NCBI RefSeq assembly: GCF_950295315.1
Contig: NC_080172.1
Span: 80,247,118 to 80,311,117, forward strand
Direction of reading: 5' to 3'
Origin: Erinaceus europaeus
Lineage: Eukaryota > Chordata > Mammalia > Eulipotyphla > Erinaceidae
DNA length: 64,000 nucleotides
Below the pieces are notes generated by a model that saw only the letters and a list, made by a program, of their open reading frames with translations, searched no databases and was not told the DNA's origin. Positions 35,333 to 47,975 of the stretch are shown in pieces. Both the position numbers and the translations under genes were made by a program. How positions within the stretch are numbered: the stretch's first letter is position 1; the number at the start of each line of letters is the position of its first letter.

Positions 35333-36861
35333 TAATGGAAAACATTTTTTACTACTCACTAGAAAGGAAAAATAAGATAATGAATTTCAAAGAGCTACTT
35401 GAGAATATCAGCAATATTTCAGACCTATTAACTGGCTGAATTTTCCACCTATTATTGAAAGTATTATTATTATACTTTTGTCATGGCCAGGACTTCATAG
35501 CTCCAGATCAACTTTTTTCAGGTAAGAAAGAGAAATGAACACATACCTCCTGATGTAAGAGTATGTGCTGGAACATGTGCCATACTCATGGCAAAGCAAA
35601 ACTATCCAGATGAGCTAAATGAAGCCTTTTTGAATATGTACTTACTGAGAATAACAATAACTTACTGATACAAAAATTTTGGTATTAATAGAGTATAATT
35701 GAAACATAGATGCCTTATTCTGATATTATGATTATACTAATGAGAGGTTAAAAACTAAAATTGTCAGTTATTTTGCCTTTTATCAATAAAATTGAACCTA
35801 ATGTACATTTATCTCTCTTCAGTTTGTATTTAAAGGAAGATAGTAAAGAGAAATAATGACAACAAAGGCACTTAAGTTTCGAAAAGAAAGAAGTTTCAAT
35901 ACAAACATTCAGAAACTAGAGGACTTGAAATTTATGTTAATTCCTTTTGACAATGATCCTTGTTAATAACAAAATGACAGTAATGGTATAAAACTTGGCA
36001 GAAACTATCTAATAAAATACATGGCATCTTTATAAGAAAATTCAGTAGATGATGAAGTATTACTAATGATTTCAAATTCAGTCTATAAGTTAAAAATGAC
36101 AATCCCTTAGCAAAGTTATTCACTGTATGATCATTTAAAGACTATTTTTAATATCTGTATATACTTAAAATTTAGATATCTGTATTCAAACATTGTAAAA
36201 TACAGTACAGACAAACAAACTAAAATACTTGAGAATAAACTTAATTCTCTTAGTATACTGTAATGGCTTACAGCATGAGTATCTGAGTAAATGAGTACAG
36301 AGTTCATGAGACAAAAAATAATTTAATCAACTGTTCTACTGGCTCTCACAATAAACAGTAAGCAGAAGAAAATGTTAGAAAATGCAACTGAGCATTTAGG
36401 AAAATATGGAATCACACGACAAATAAAGTACCTTATCATCTATACATTACCCGCATAACTTTAAGAACCATGATTAAATGTCTTTAAAATTCAACGTGAG
36501 TAAACTTTAGGCAGTTTGAAAAAATGAATAAGGAAACAATAAATTTAGCCAATTAAAATATAAACAGAAAACTAAAGAATCTTAATATGTCCAAGTTCAA
36601 ATTCTGATCTCCTATAGAATAAGTTGAAACATTTTCCTAGAGATGTTCATGATGGTGGTGAGTGAATAAGAAGATACAGACTCTTGGTAAAGTTTATAGG
36701 TAGTGAGATAAGGCCACACAATGAGCTATAAAAATCAACACATAACTGGCATGTTCATTTTTATCTGTTTTCAAAATACAACCTGTCTCTATTATGAAAA
36801 TGTCTGCAGGTAGTTAAATTTCTAGCTGTAAGTAAGAAGAGAATATTTAAAAGTTACTCAC
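35333..36861. other. Intron 8 proximal part, unique with one old SINE
   Basis: 35505-35630 (AAGAAAGAGAAATGAACACA, GTGCCATACTCATGGCAAAGC) looks like a worn minus-strand SINE. The rest, up to the exon 8 donor, shows nothing recognisable. Confidence 0.5.
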
Positions 36862-36949
36862 CTATTCCAATGAAAATAGCTTTGTAGCCTTCTTCTTTCA
36901 ATGTGCTGAGAGTCATTTCATCTACCACAAGGCTTTTACCACAGATTAT
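36862..36949 (-). CDS. DPYD: DPYD exon 8 (88 bp)
   Basis: The minus strand reads a pyrimidine-containing acceptor ending TTGTTACAG, then 29 codons plus one base, then donor GTGAGT. The peptide begins IICGKSL and ends KAIFIGI with the first base of a Gly codon, matching human residues about 255-284. Lys259, a site of a known human variant, is conserved. The segment lies in the FAD/NADPH-binding part of the enzyme. Phase 0 at the start fits the end of exon 7. The exon is too short for ordinary ORF finding and was located by its splice sites and peptide. No stop codon or frameshift is present. Confidence 0.96.
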
Positions 36950-37459
36950 CTGTAACAAGCAGTAATTGAGTAACTTTTTAGCATTTGACTAGTTAAAACC
37001 CTAATCATTAGAACCAAAGGAATACAAACTCAACATATGGAATATATATGTCTTTCGATTCTCTTTATTTCTGTATATGTTTTTCAATGTACTTTATCTG
37101 TATAGAATATTTATTCACATATATTATGTGCATTAAAAATATTTTTATTTAAGCATATAGGTTTACAGATGAAAAAGTTATATAAATTAATATGATTTAT
37201 TCATATGATTTATTTAAGTAAAAGTTAATTTCTGCTCTATATGTACTAAAACAAAGAAAAGTGAGTGTACTTAATATTAGGCATTGTAATCAGCATAGTT
37301 TTATGGGAGCTCAGAGGATAAGTAGATTCATTCTGACTAAGGTAAGTCATATGGTTCAGAATAATGAGATAGTGAGATTTCAATAAAAATACAGGAGTCT
37401 CATAGAGAACTATGTTCAGGAAAGATAAATAAATCCAGGAGGCAGAGGGTAGCGCTCCC

Positions 37460-37690
37460 TCTTAAGAGACATAGTACTGACTCAGGGTAGCGGTGCACTT
37501 GGTTGAGTCTACATATCACCATGTGCCAGGACCTGGCTTCAATTCCCCAACCCCCATCTATAGGTGGAAAACTTCAGGAACATTGAAGCCGAGCTACAGG
37601 TGTCTCTCTTTGTCCTCTATCTTTCTGTCCTCTCAATGACTCTCTGCCCTGTGAAATATAAGAAAAATAAAATAACTTAAAATAAAATGA
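37460..37690 (+). mobile_element. SINE, type 2, diverged
   Basis: GGTAGCGGTGCACTTGGTTG head, TTCAATTCCCCAACCCCCATC, CT-rich stretch, CTGCCCTGTGAAATATAAG and an A-rich end. Confidence 0.75.
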
Positions 37691-38636
37691 AGATAGAAAT
37701 AATACTTTAAAAAAGGCACAATACTTTGCTCACTTTCTGGTATGAGTCACCTTCCAGATCTGGTTCTATGGATTAAAGAAACAGCCAGGTGTCTAGGAAG
37801 AAGGACCATTCAACAACCTCATAAATACTTTAAAGTTCTCCCTTGTCCTTTTCCAAAAGAAACTATAGCCATTTTTCCAGATCACTGTACATTGGGAAAG
37901 AGGAATGATCATATATTTTAAGGACACTGGGGAGAAATTTTTCATCGATATCAATACCTAAAGATGCATCCTGGATGCCTACAGGGATGAGGTAAAAAAA
38001 TGGAGCCTGACTCACAGCAGTCTCACTGAGATCAGAGACCCAGTTACTGATTATTTCCCCCAGTCTCCAAGTGTATAATTAAGCCTATTATACTCAACAG
38101 TTGAAATAATATCCACACTGGGTCTCTGGTTTGTGAAGTAATAGCTGTAATAATTGGGAAGGTGAGAAACTCTTGAAATCTTGGTCAAGAGAATTTGTCA
38201 AACACAGTATTATATCCTGAGAGTGAGTGTGAGAGGGAAGAGATGTTTCCATGTTACATGTCTGTTTAATTCAGCAGCTTATTTTTTCTATGCCAGATGA
38301 TTTTTGGGCAATAACTGCAAATTACTACAGGCTAGATGAAAGAGGAGCCTTGATGGCAATTTCTGTGGCAAATGACTTATGATTGCTGGAACCAACTAAT
38401 AAGGCCATAGCACATTTTTATGTGGCCATTGGTTTGATGAACACATATTTTCTATCTTGTTTCTGAGAAAAAGGAATCAGAAATGGTTTATATTTATGTG
38501 TGGAAAATATTTGTTTACAGTTTGCCTCAGGAATATATTGAGATATGCATACATATATACACATAAGCATGGATAAATGCACATGATGGGAAACAAGCTG
38601 ACCATCTCACACAACCTCAGTGATTCATTACATTGA

Positions 38637-38738
38637 ACACACACACACATACACACACACATCTAGATATAGATTGATAGATAGATATATAGATAGATAG
38701 ATAGACATGATTGATAGATAGATAGATAGATAGATAGG

Positions 38739-38789
<51 letters not shown>
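38637..38789 (+). repeat. (AC)n and (GATA)n microsatellites
   Basis: A short AC run (about 38637-38661) is followed by GATA units, slightly interrupted, from about 38665 to 38789, with a long uninterrupted block at the right end. Confidence 0.97.
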
Positions 38790-39189
38790 GACAGAGTAAG
38801 AGAATACTAGAAGACCAGTGACTTTTTAGGACACATGCACACCAGAGGGCAGAAGATAGGTCCCATAAAATTTAGGGAACAGCCAATCAGTTGACTTAGG
38901 AGTCTGCTTTTCAGATATATCAGCAGAAATTCTCTAAAATGAAACATTTTACAGTAGCACTGGTTTTTTAAAACATTTTTTATAACCACAGAGAAAGAAA
39001 TATATGGGGTTTGAAAGACACCCTGTTCCTTAAAACAAAAGCCTATAAACTGGGACGTAGACGAAGAATGTGACCCTGTCACAAGAGCTGAAACTAACTT
39101 TCAATTGTTATGCTTCCGAAAACTAAAATGAAAAAAGTGAGAGCAATAGGTAGAGAAGACAACTAGAACTATATCAAGAACTATTTTGG

Positions 39190-39335
39190 TCTCAGTGTTG
39201 GTAAAGGAAATAAGTGTAAAACTCAAACAAAATTTGCTAGATCAATCCCCAGCACTGCTTGAGTCAAAACAATGCTCTGGTCTTCTTTCCCTCTCTCACC
39301 CTTCTCATATTTCTCATAAATAAAAATTTAAATTA
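39190..39335 (+). mobile_element. Old tRNA-like SINE
   Basis: TCAATCCCCAGCACTGCTTG, AACAATGCTCTGGTCTTC, a CT stretch and TCTCATAAATAAAAATTT match the short old SINE type. Confidence 0.65.
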
Positions 39336-39644
39336 AAATTTTTCCTTAAATAGTAATTCTAATTTTAAATTGGTGGCGAGAGTAACTGCTTGCAAATTCA
39401 TGAAGAAGCACAACAAAACTGAACAACTAATATTAATATTCAGAACTCAAGAAGGTACCAAGCACCACAGAATGAACTAGACCATTATGTAAATATGTAC
39501 TATTTGATTATTTAATGATCATATTTGGTATAACAGAGCTAGATTCAATTAAATGTATATAATAGGTTGTAGAATTTTAATTTTGCCTATTTTTAATTAC
39601 TCATTAAGAAATATATCTGTTCCTTTATTAAACTATGTCAAGTA

Positions 39645-39785
39645 TGAATGAAGCAGTGGCTGAATAGGTAGAGTTCTTTACAAATCCAAGGGTCTGGGTT
39701 CAATATGTGGTAATATCTGACCAGAGTAGTGTTCTATTATTTCTATCCTTCTCTGAGTGAACAAATAAATCTATTTTTAAAATAT
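39645..39785 (+). mobile_element. Old tRNA-like SINE
   Basis: GAAGCAGTGGCTGAATAGG, GGTCTGGGTTCAATATGTGG, GACCAGAGTAGTGTTC and GAACAAATAAATC tail. Same family as the previous copy. Confidence 0.65.
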
Positions 39786-40284
39786 CTCTGATAATGAAGT
39801 GGAAGCTCCAACAGCTTTTTTATGAGCTAACCATAGTACCAAAGGAATAAAGGCTAGACATTAAAGGAAACTAGAAATCTAAATATTCAAAAAATCAATA
39901 GAATAAGAATAAAATGTATAAAGATGAGTAAGGTTTATTTGAAATAAAAAACAATTATCTAAAATTGAAGTTATTAGAAATATAGAGATGATAAAATCTG
40001 TCCACATAAACTGTACAACAAGCAAAAGTTAATCTAATAGATTAATAATATCATTCAATACAAATATCACAATAGAACTTGTTAAAAACTACCTAGGATT
40101 AAAAGATATTTTATGTATTGGAACTGTAATTTTTGTAATATATCTAAAAATTAAGGTTTATTTCTTCCAAAGAATACTTTAACCATTCTAAAAATTATGC
40201 CTCATTGTCAAAGTGTATTTGATGAAGTGAAAATAGTATATCCTGCTGATAAGTAAATAAGAAAAATTTCAAATCTCTCATAAT

Positions 40285-40885
40285 ACAAGGACTGGGCAGT
40301 GGCTCACTGGGTTGAGCACACAAATCACCATGGGCAAGGACCAGGGTTCGGGACTCTAGTGCCCATCTTGAGTGATGAAGTAAAACTGCAGGTGACTCTC
40401 TCTTTCCCTCCCTCTGTAGACCCTCCTCCCCTCTCAATTTTTCTCTGATATGTGTGTGTGTATGTATATTTGACTCCAGTATTATTGCTGGGGCTTGGTG
40501 TCTGCACAACGAATCCATTGCTCCTGTAGGCTATTTTTTCCCTTTTGTTACCCTTGTTGTTTATCGTTGTTATTGTTGTTATTGTTGTTCTTCCTGCTGT
40601 CCTTGTTGGATAAGACAGAGAGAAATTGAGAGAGGAGGGGAAGACAGAGATGGGGAGAGAATGATAGACACCTGCAGACCTGCTTCACCTCTTGTGAAGC
40701 GACCCCCCTACAGGTGGGGAGCTGGGGGCTCGATCCCAGATCCTTGTGCCAGTCCTTGCGCTTCAAGCCATGTGCATTATCAACATATTTTTTTAAAAAG
40801 AGAAAAGTAATGGCCACTGGGAGTTGTGGATTCTTTGTACAGACACCTAGCTCTAGTGATAATAATGGTGGCAACAATGAAAAAA
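40285..40885 (+). mobile_element. SINE interrupted by a second SINE
   Basis: The plus-strand SINE begins GGACTGGGCAGTGGCTCACTGG and runs to about 40468. Its 3' body resumes at about 40786 (AAAGTAATGGCCACTGGGAG) and ends near 40885. The gap is filled by an opposite-strand SINE. Confidence 0.8.
40470..40785 (-). mobile_element. Nested SINE, long type, minus strand
   Basis: GACTCCAGTATTATTGCTGG 3' body complement, (GTTGTTATT) stretch, GGATAAGACAGAGAGAAATTG, CTACAGGTGGGGAGC core, and a head ending near CAAGCCATGTGCATT. It lies within the SINE of 40285-40885 and is therefore younger. Confidence 0.83.
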
Positions 40886-41519
40886 TGAAATAAAATATAC
40901 ATCTATTACAACCCAGATGCAAATGAAAATATCAACCAAAGCTATTCTTTTGTGCAGAGAAAAATCAAAAATTCAGTTACTCATAAAAATGACAGTAATA
41001 TAATAGTGCAAACATAAGAATGTTGCTAAAGGTTTTTTCAAAGATAAATAATAACTTTAAATTATTTTATTATTCAACCAAGGAGAAAACAAAATTAAAT
41101 ACACATCTTAAGAGGTTAGAAAGTATAAAGAATAAATCTAAAGATACATGGAAAAAGAATGAATAAAGGGAATGTCAGAATTAGTGAATGAGGAAACACA
41201 GATGTTTGACAGCTGGTTCTATTATAGAATGCATTAACTAGATAACAGAAATGACAATGCATGAATTTAGAAAAGTAAAAGCAAACATCTTCATAGGTAC
41301 CGATATTTTTATTGAATGCTGGAACAACATGCTATTTAGTTCAAAATCCCAATGAAACAAGTTTTCCTAGGAACAACTATACTAGACAAGTAGATTCAAC
41401 AATGAAATAGCTGTAAAGACAAATAACTATTAAATATTTATACATATAAAAGCCAAAATTCTGTCTCATAAAATGTCTTTACTGTCAGAATAAGAAAACT
41501 TTTGAATGTATTACAAAAG

Positions 41520-41672
41520 AAAGGAAGAAAGAAAAGTCAAAGAGAAAACACCACAACAGTGGAGGTGGGGGCCAGGAGCTCGTGGTTCTTGCTCATGGTA
41601 ATATGTGCACTCGTGGTTCTTGCTCATGGTAATATGTGCACTCGTCCAAGTGTGCCACCACTCAGGTCCCTA
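41520..41672 (-). mobile_element. SINE fragment with internal 31-bp duplication
   Basis: Minus-strand SINE head (GGGGCCAGGAGCTCGTGG, GTGTGCCACCACTCAGG) with a 31-bp unit (CTCGTGGTTCTTGCTC ... TGTGCA) repeated perfectly at 41579-41609 and 41610-41640. The duplication lies in the B-box side of the head. Confidence 0.8.
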
Positions 41673-42807
41673 AAATGACTTAATTTCTCTATCAGTTTCA
41701 GTTGGTTAGAATAACTAAGAGATGAGCTTAAAGTCTCAGTCATCACTTACTTATTTAATGAGACTTGGGTAGAAATATATATTCAATATGAAAGATATTT
41801 AAAGTTATTTTCTAGAATATTTCTGTACTACAAAAGAAATTGTCCTCCCTTAATATGCTTTGAACACTATTTTTTTGAATGCTATCCTTTCTTCAAGTTG
41901 TACACATCTGTACTTGCTATAAACTCTTTTTAGTGACTATGTGTAAATAATGTCATCAATCAACCTCTGTCAAAATATAATTATATGTGTAAAAGCACAA
42001 AATGTTGTTTTGAGTGTTTCCCTTTATTGATTATTTTAATTTTTATTTATAAATGCAACTTATGAATATTTTGATAACACTTTTCAAAATATTATCTGCA
42101 TGTGCATACAGAATGTATTGTGTTAATCACATAACTATTATATTATCTCTCAGGAAACAATCAACATTTTTCAGCAATATGTCCAAATAAAAAAAACATA
42201 GGATAATGCCCTTAATTAACAAAAAATAGGGATATCTAGATCTGTATTCTGAAAACACAGCTTATCAAACTTTGGCCATCTTTAAAATGACAATGCAGCA
42301 TTTTTCAAAACAAAAAACACAAAGTTGTTGCTTTCTACCTCACCTCACTGTTTCATTGTTATGTTGAAAAAGGCTCTATAGCACAACACTACTGGCATGA
42401 GGCATACAGTAAATAAGATAAGCCTCTGTAAGAAATTATGCTTCAAATAGTGAAATACAAATGTTTCTCATTGCACACAACTTGCATGAAAAAAACATGA
42501 TTAAAGAAACCAAATCCTTCTCCTAGCTACACTGAACCCCTAAAGCAATTCAGGAATTTGTTTCTTACAGACAATTAATCACATGCAGGCGTGCCAGATG
42601 AGAACTATTGATTGCCCTTTTCCAGGCTAGTGGCATTCAGACAGTAGACAGACAAATGCCCTAAGCAAGGAGAAGCATCTTTCTGCTTCTGCCTGGTGTA
42701 GCTTTTAATTGTTCTTTCCTAAAATCTGTGACATTTTGCTGTTAATCTTGGATGTTGAGAGCACTCCCCACTTTTTGAACAAAACACATTTTGTATTTTT
42801 CATTTAC

Positions 42808-42889
42808 CTTCACACCGAGGTCTTTCATAAGCCTAGTCTCAAAATTCACCACATCATATGGCAGTCGGTACTGAGGGATTTCAGAAGTA
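42808..42889 (-). CDS. DPYD: DPYD exon 7 (82 bp)
   Basis: The minus strand shows a strong polypyrimidine tract and acceptor (TTTTTCTTCTTTAG), then an 82-bp exon, then donor GTAAAT. The first T completes the split Ser codon from exon 6. The peptide runs [17 protein letters not shown] and ends MKDLGVK, matching human residues about 227-254. The arginine at position 235, altered in a known human deficiency allele, is present. Two changes from the remembered human sequence (FR to YR, and EIEL to ETRL) look like ordinary species differences. The exon lies in the FAD-binding region and its reading frame is intact. Confidence 0.96.
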
Positions 42890-44101
42890 CTAAAGAAGAA
42901 AAATAAGAGGCATTGTGGACAAAACAATTCAAACTATGTAGCATGTCCTTATTAAAGAGTATTATAGGAATAAGTTTGTTTTTTATATACATGTCTAAAT
43001 ATTTATGGCCTATATAAGAAAAATAATACAAAGAGTGGAATTTATCAATGAATAATAAAACCATTTGTTAAAAAGCAATTACAATGATTCTGAATCTCTT
43101 AAACATTTACTTATCTACTAATAACTCTATCAGTTGTTAATAAGAACTTTTCAGAATTTAGTTGAAAGAGTATATGGAGTTCATGTAGATGCACACATGT
43201 TCATGTACTTGTATAGACACAAATTACACAATTATTTTACCTCTAGCTTACTCAAATATAAGGCTATAAACCTATTACCATGGTATTTAGTGATTATTTA
43301 GGATATTATATGATCAGCTACATGTGATCTACCATAAAAGGGGTAAATATCCAGAAGTAGTATGGCAATTTAAAAATCATCCTACTTGACAAAAGTACTA
43401 ATTTCTGAACTTGACAATGAGTTCTAAAAGATACACACATCTCAACAGTGTGGATCCTTTTAAGAAAACTGCCATAAAGCCACCATTTCTATAAGGTTTG
43501 TAATTTGAATTGTTTGGTTGTATAGCACAATAAAAGTTATGCTTACACAATACTGAATTCTGTTGGGCATGCAATAGCATCATTTCTAAAATACAATTTA
43601 TATACTTTAACTAAAAAAAAAAAAAAACTTAATTTTTTTAATGCTAACCATCAGCCAAATGCTCATGAGTCTTAATCTTTTAGCCTCTATATTAGAAGAT
43701 TGCAGATTGATTAGGGAGCAGTTTTGAAGATTGGGGTGGCTGTGACTATTTCCCCATATAAAACAATAATGAAACTTGCAGCACAAATTTAGTTTCATGA
43801 GTTTTTCTCTTTAGCAAGTCTAGCTGTTTGACAGCATTTTACCCGTAATAGAAAGTCTTTCAAAGTGAAATCTTCTCTCAAAGCTGGCTATGCTTTATCA
43901 ACTAAGTACATGCAATATATGAAGGTGCTTGACAAATCATGATGCAGTTTTCCTTTTTCTATGCAAAATACATCATGATTATTCTGACAACCCTACAGTA
44001 ATTCTGTTTTCATTTTTCCATTATCTTCACCAAGAAAAGATTCCATCTCAAGAAACTGCTTTGAGCATCCACAAGAAGCAACTCTGAATCCATTAAATCT
44101 T
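42890..44101. other. Start of intron 6, unique
   Basis: Upstream of exon 7 on the minus strand; no repeat or gene is recognised. Confidence 0.5.
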
Positions 44102-44118
44102 CTATTTTTGTTAATTTT

Positions 44119-44404
44119 TTTAAATATTTTATTTTATTTATTTATTCCCTTTTGTTGCCCTTGTTGTTTTATTGTTGTAGTTATTATTGTTGTTGTCGTC
44201 GTTGTTAGATAGGACAGAGAGAAATGGAGAGAGGAGGAGAAGGCAGAGAGGAGGAGAGAAAGATAGACACCTACAGACCTGCTTCACCGCCTGTGAAGTG
44301 ACTCCCCTGCAGGTGGGGAGCCGGGGGCTCGACCCGGGATCCTTATGCCGGTCCTTGTGCTTTGCGCCACCTGCGCTTAACCCGCTGCGCTACAGCCCGA
44401 CTCC
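44119..44404 (-). mobile_element. Young full-length SINE with perfect target duplication
   Basis: T-rich tail, TTGTTGCCCTTGTTGTTTTA, AGATAGGACAGAGAGAAATGG, CTGCAGGTGGGGAGCCGGGG, and an intact head complement ending CGCTACAGCCCGACTCC. The 17-bp flanks CTATTTTTGTTAATTTT at 44102-44118 and 44405-44421 are identical. It was inserted into, or at the edge of, the tail of the next SINE. Confidence 0.95.
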
Positions 44405-44421
44405 CTATTTTTGTTAATTTT

Positions 44422-44632
44422 AAAAAAATTATCTTTATTTATATGTTGGATAGAGAAAGGCAGAAATTGAGAGGGGAAAAGGTGGTAGAGCGGGAAAGAG
44501 ACAAAGAGACACCTGCAGCACTGCTTCATCACTTACATGGCTTTCCCCCTACAGGTGGAGACTGAGGGCTCAAACCTGGATCCTTGCACACTGTAATCTG
44601 AGTACTCAACCAGGTGCACCACCAACCAGCCC
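44422..44632 (-). mobile_element. SINE, type 2, older
   Basis: ATTATCTTTATTTATATGTTGG, CCTGCAGCACTGCTTCATC, CCCCTACAGGTGGAGACTG and head complement CCAGGTGCACCACCAACC. Its own flanks appear to be CCATTAAATCTT (about 44090) and CCATCAAATCTT (about 44634), so the younger SINE sits between its left duplication and its body. Confidence 0.85.
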
Positions 44633-44639
44633 CCCATCA

Positions 44640-44755
44640 AATCTTTATCACAGAGGTCAGAAAATAGTTCACAAGATAGGGTGCATGCCTTGCCAGAGGC
44701 AGGACCCAGATGCAAGCCTGGCATGTGCTAGTGTTACGATGCCTATCATCTGTCC
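44640..44755 (+). mobile_element. Old SINE fragment
   Basis: AAATAGTTCACAAGATAGGG, GCATGCCTTGCCAGAGGC and GACCCAGATGCAAGCC resemble a worn tRNA-like SINE head. Confidence 0.5.
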
Positions 44756-45454
44756 CCTCTGTTGGGACTATAAAATGAAAAATTCAAGCCAGACACAGTG
44801 AAAGCATGTACGCATGTACACAAGTGCTACAAAAGATAAATTCATAAATAAATTAAATTAAAATATATCACATGACTTGAGAAATTCTGTCACATCTTCA
44901 GGTTCTACTTGCAATTCTAGATCTTCTGTAGTTTCCACAACATCTGCACTTACATCCTCCACTGAAGTGAAACCTATAAAGCCATGTATGTAGACTGGAA
45001 TGAACTTCAACCAAATTCCAGTTAATGTTGCTATTTTACCTCCTCCCTTTAATCATAAATGTTTTTCTTAAAAAAAAACTTACAAAATTATAGTCTTTCT
45101 GATGAGAGAAACAAAAACAAAGTACCCAGAAGTAAAGTACAACTTCCACATGATGACCTGAGGAAACTAAAAAAATTGAGAAACGGTATTGTCTGCCTAC
45201 GTGCTAACTGAAAATAAAGTCATTACCAGTGCATCCGCTTCACTTGAGTGTGATGTATTCCCTACTAAAGCTAATGGGTGGCAAACAAAATCCATCTATG
45301 GACAACACCCCCAAAACATGAGAGGTGTAAAAGACATCCTGTGAAGTCCTTCAGAATTGGCCTGGCATAATCTACATCAGAATTTGAGATACTGAGAAGC
45401 TTTTTGGAACTTAAATGGGTAATGTTGCCATATAAAAAGATACACAAAGTAGGC

Positions 45455-46345
45455 TGACCCAACCTCCCTTAGGAGAGTGGGGAAGTCCCTACCATTGTTG
45501 TTCTACATTGAGGGCAAGGTCCTGTAGAGACCCACACAAAGGTTTATGATAATGTTTCTGATGGAAGTGAGTAGTGATGATGGGGAGAGGGATCTGTTAG
45601 AGGTCTAGGCCCATTATGTCTGTGTGGGAATCCCCAAATTCCCTGACTGGGGCCCCAGATGATGGGGTGGCCTGTAGTGACCAAAAGGGCCATCATTAAG
45701 AGTGTGTAGGCCTCTTGCTTTTAGCCAGTTTTTGTAGACATTACTCTATCTGATAAGGTTAGCTTTGGAGTAATTGAGGGAAGCAAAGTAGAAAGTAGGT
45801 GAGGAGGGTGTCTAGGCCTAAGTAGAAACTATTTGATTAAGTACTTTATGGTGTCTTTTTTTTAGGTCTTTCCATTTTCTTGCTGCACTTATTGAGTCTA
45901 AGTCTACATATTTCAGACTATTGCACACTTTAAAGTATATATTTCCCCCTAACTTATGGATACATGTGCACAGGTACCCTATCCCTTGACCCTAGTCTAT
46001 CTAGGTTCTGTAACTTTGTTAAGAATTCAGCCACCTGAAATGGATTTAGGGAGTTCCATGAGCTAGGAAAGGTCTCACCAGAGTATTTGAGCTGTAAGGT
46101 TGACATCTCAGGCCTGTTGTCTCTGGACACAATCTGAAGTTAAATAGGCTGAGGTGGCAGGGACTGCATTGATTAGTTTCAGTCAGCAAATGCAGTATCA
46201 AATGGTATGGATCAAGAGAAGCATGAAAGAAAACAAGCCAAGCCCCAGAGATTCCAGGACTGGGAGAAATACAAATTTTAAAGCGAATAAGGAAGGCCCT
46301 TTGCTGTCTTAGAGTTTAAGAAGGCAATAGATGATGATAATTACT
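45455..46345 (-). mobile_element. Old L1 3'UTR (type I), lacking both ends
   Basis: The complement follows the long L1 3'UTR: GGAGAGTGGGGAAGTCCC and GGTCTAGGCCCATTATGTC match 57.9-58.0 kb, and CTGCATTGATTAGTTTCAG and CAGGACTGGGAGAAATAC match the map further 5'. It is more diverged than the copy at 57-58.6 kb. It stops where a SINE begins at about 46346. Confidence 0.8.
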
Positions 46346-46683
46346 ATTTTTCGCTTCTAGGATTATCGCTGGGGGCTCAGTGCCTGCACTATGAATGCAC
46401 TGCTCCTGAAGACCATTTTCTCCCATTTTAAGGCCCTTGTTGTTGTTATTGTTTTGTTTTTATAGCTTTTGTTGTTGGATAAGACAGAGAGAAATCAAGG
46501 GAGGAGGGGAAGACAGAGATGGGAAGAGAAAGATAGATACCTGTAGACCTGCTTCACCACTTGTGAAGTGACTCCCCTGCAGGTGGGAGCCAGGGTCCCT
46601 GAAAGTGAAGACTTGGGCTTCGAACCTCCTGTGTGCATAACAAGGTATGCGCTCAAGTGAGTGCACCACCACCTGACCCCTTG
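46346..46683 (-). mobile_element. tRNA-derived SINE, long type
   Basis: CGCTTCTAGGATTATCGCTGG 3' body complement, (GTTGTTATTG), GGATAAGACAGAGAGAAATC, CCCCTGCAGGTGGGAGCC core, an insertion of about 20 bp in the head, and GTGCACCACCACCTGACCC. Confidence 0.82.
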
Positions 46684-47975
46684 ACATTTTTTACAGATAG
46701 GCATCAAGAGCACTGTGTGGGGTCTGCCTACATAGGAACTACTAGGATTACTTGATCACACCTTTGCTGAAGTCTGTCTTTTGGGGATTTTACTTTGTTC
46801 TGATCCATCTCGTTAAAGGCCCAAAGAAGCAGTTTTAGTTATTTTGCCAGCTTTTGTGTTGATCTAGGACAACTTGATTAACTTTTTGCCTCTGCAATTC
46901 TTTTGGGTTATTAAAATTCAGCATGAACAATATGCACTGCATCTCCACAAAGCAATATTGTCTGCTCTCCTCATTTGCTACAGGTGGAAATAAAGACAGA
47001 AACTTGAGTCCAGGAGTTCTGGATGGAGACTGTTAATCAACATAATTGCTTCCTAAATCTAATAATTCATTGATATCTCATCGAATTTGATTCACTTGGT
47101 AATTTCTCAGTCACACTAGATTCAATCCTAGACTGTATACAAAAATTCCTGCTGTTTACTTAAAATCCATGGTGACCAGGCAGTTCATGACAAGGCAACT
47201 CTATATGCTCACCAGACATGTTCAGTTATTACATTTTTATACCCATTCATTGTTCATGGCTTCACTGGATTTTTCTGCATAATTGTCTTTGATAACTTTT
47301 TTGACTATAAGTCCGGAGCTCAACTTCTGAAATCTACTCTAGGTCCTTTCCCCTACCAGTACTTGGTCTCAACAGTCACCTAAGGCTCACTTCTTGAATG
47401 ATCCCCATCTCATAATAATATTATAGTAACACTTATACAAATGTCTGCAATATGAGTACATGGCAAGAATAGAGAGGGGCCAGGAAAGATACACACTTTT
47501 AAATAAGTTGCTTATAGGTGATAACTGAAAATACAGGAGTGAGAGGTAACCTCAGTACTGAAAAAGGAGATCATAGGATAGAAAATGAAATATACATATT
47601 ATTTCATTAGTTTCTTATGCTTATAAAAATAAACCTCCACCTTCTACTTATGTTTTTAAAGTACTACAAAGTGAAAGAAAAGTAGAATTTACCTACATCA
47701 ACCTCTTTCCATTATTTTTAAAACAAAACTCTTATTTTTTGAGAGATCTGGTTCTGATTTTTAATGGAACAGGTACAGTGCTTTACATTTAAAAGTGGTG
47801 TAACATTTATATGTTCCCTGCAAATTTCCTGTTTATGTGACCATTTTACTGAGATTTCAATTGCCCGTACTATCAACCAATATGAAATGCATTAAATATA
47901 ATAAAAATACCTTTTGAAATAGTTAAAATATGGGCCAACAAAAGATACCTTCTCTACCTTACACTTGACCCAGGG
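46684..47975. other. Intron 6, unique
   Basis: No gene or clear repeat is recognised. Confidence 0.5.

Larger units (their letters stand above)
36950..42807 (-). other. DPYD: DPYD intron 7
   Basis: Complete intron of 5858 bp between exons 7 and 8, with GTAAAT donor and TTACAG acceptor on the minus strand. It holds several SINEs, a GATA microsatellite and otherwise unique AT-rich sequence, and no L1 3' ends that I can see. Confidence 0.93.

Noticed and set aside
1..36861. DPYD exon 9
   Set aside because: No segment matching the expected continuation after exon 8 was recognised. The human intron 8 is very long.
38665..38789. CRISPR-like or satellite array
   Set aside because: It is a plain GATA microsatellite with no spacers.
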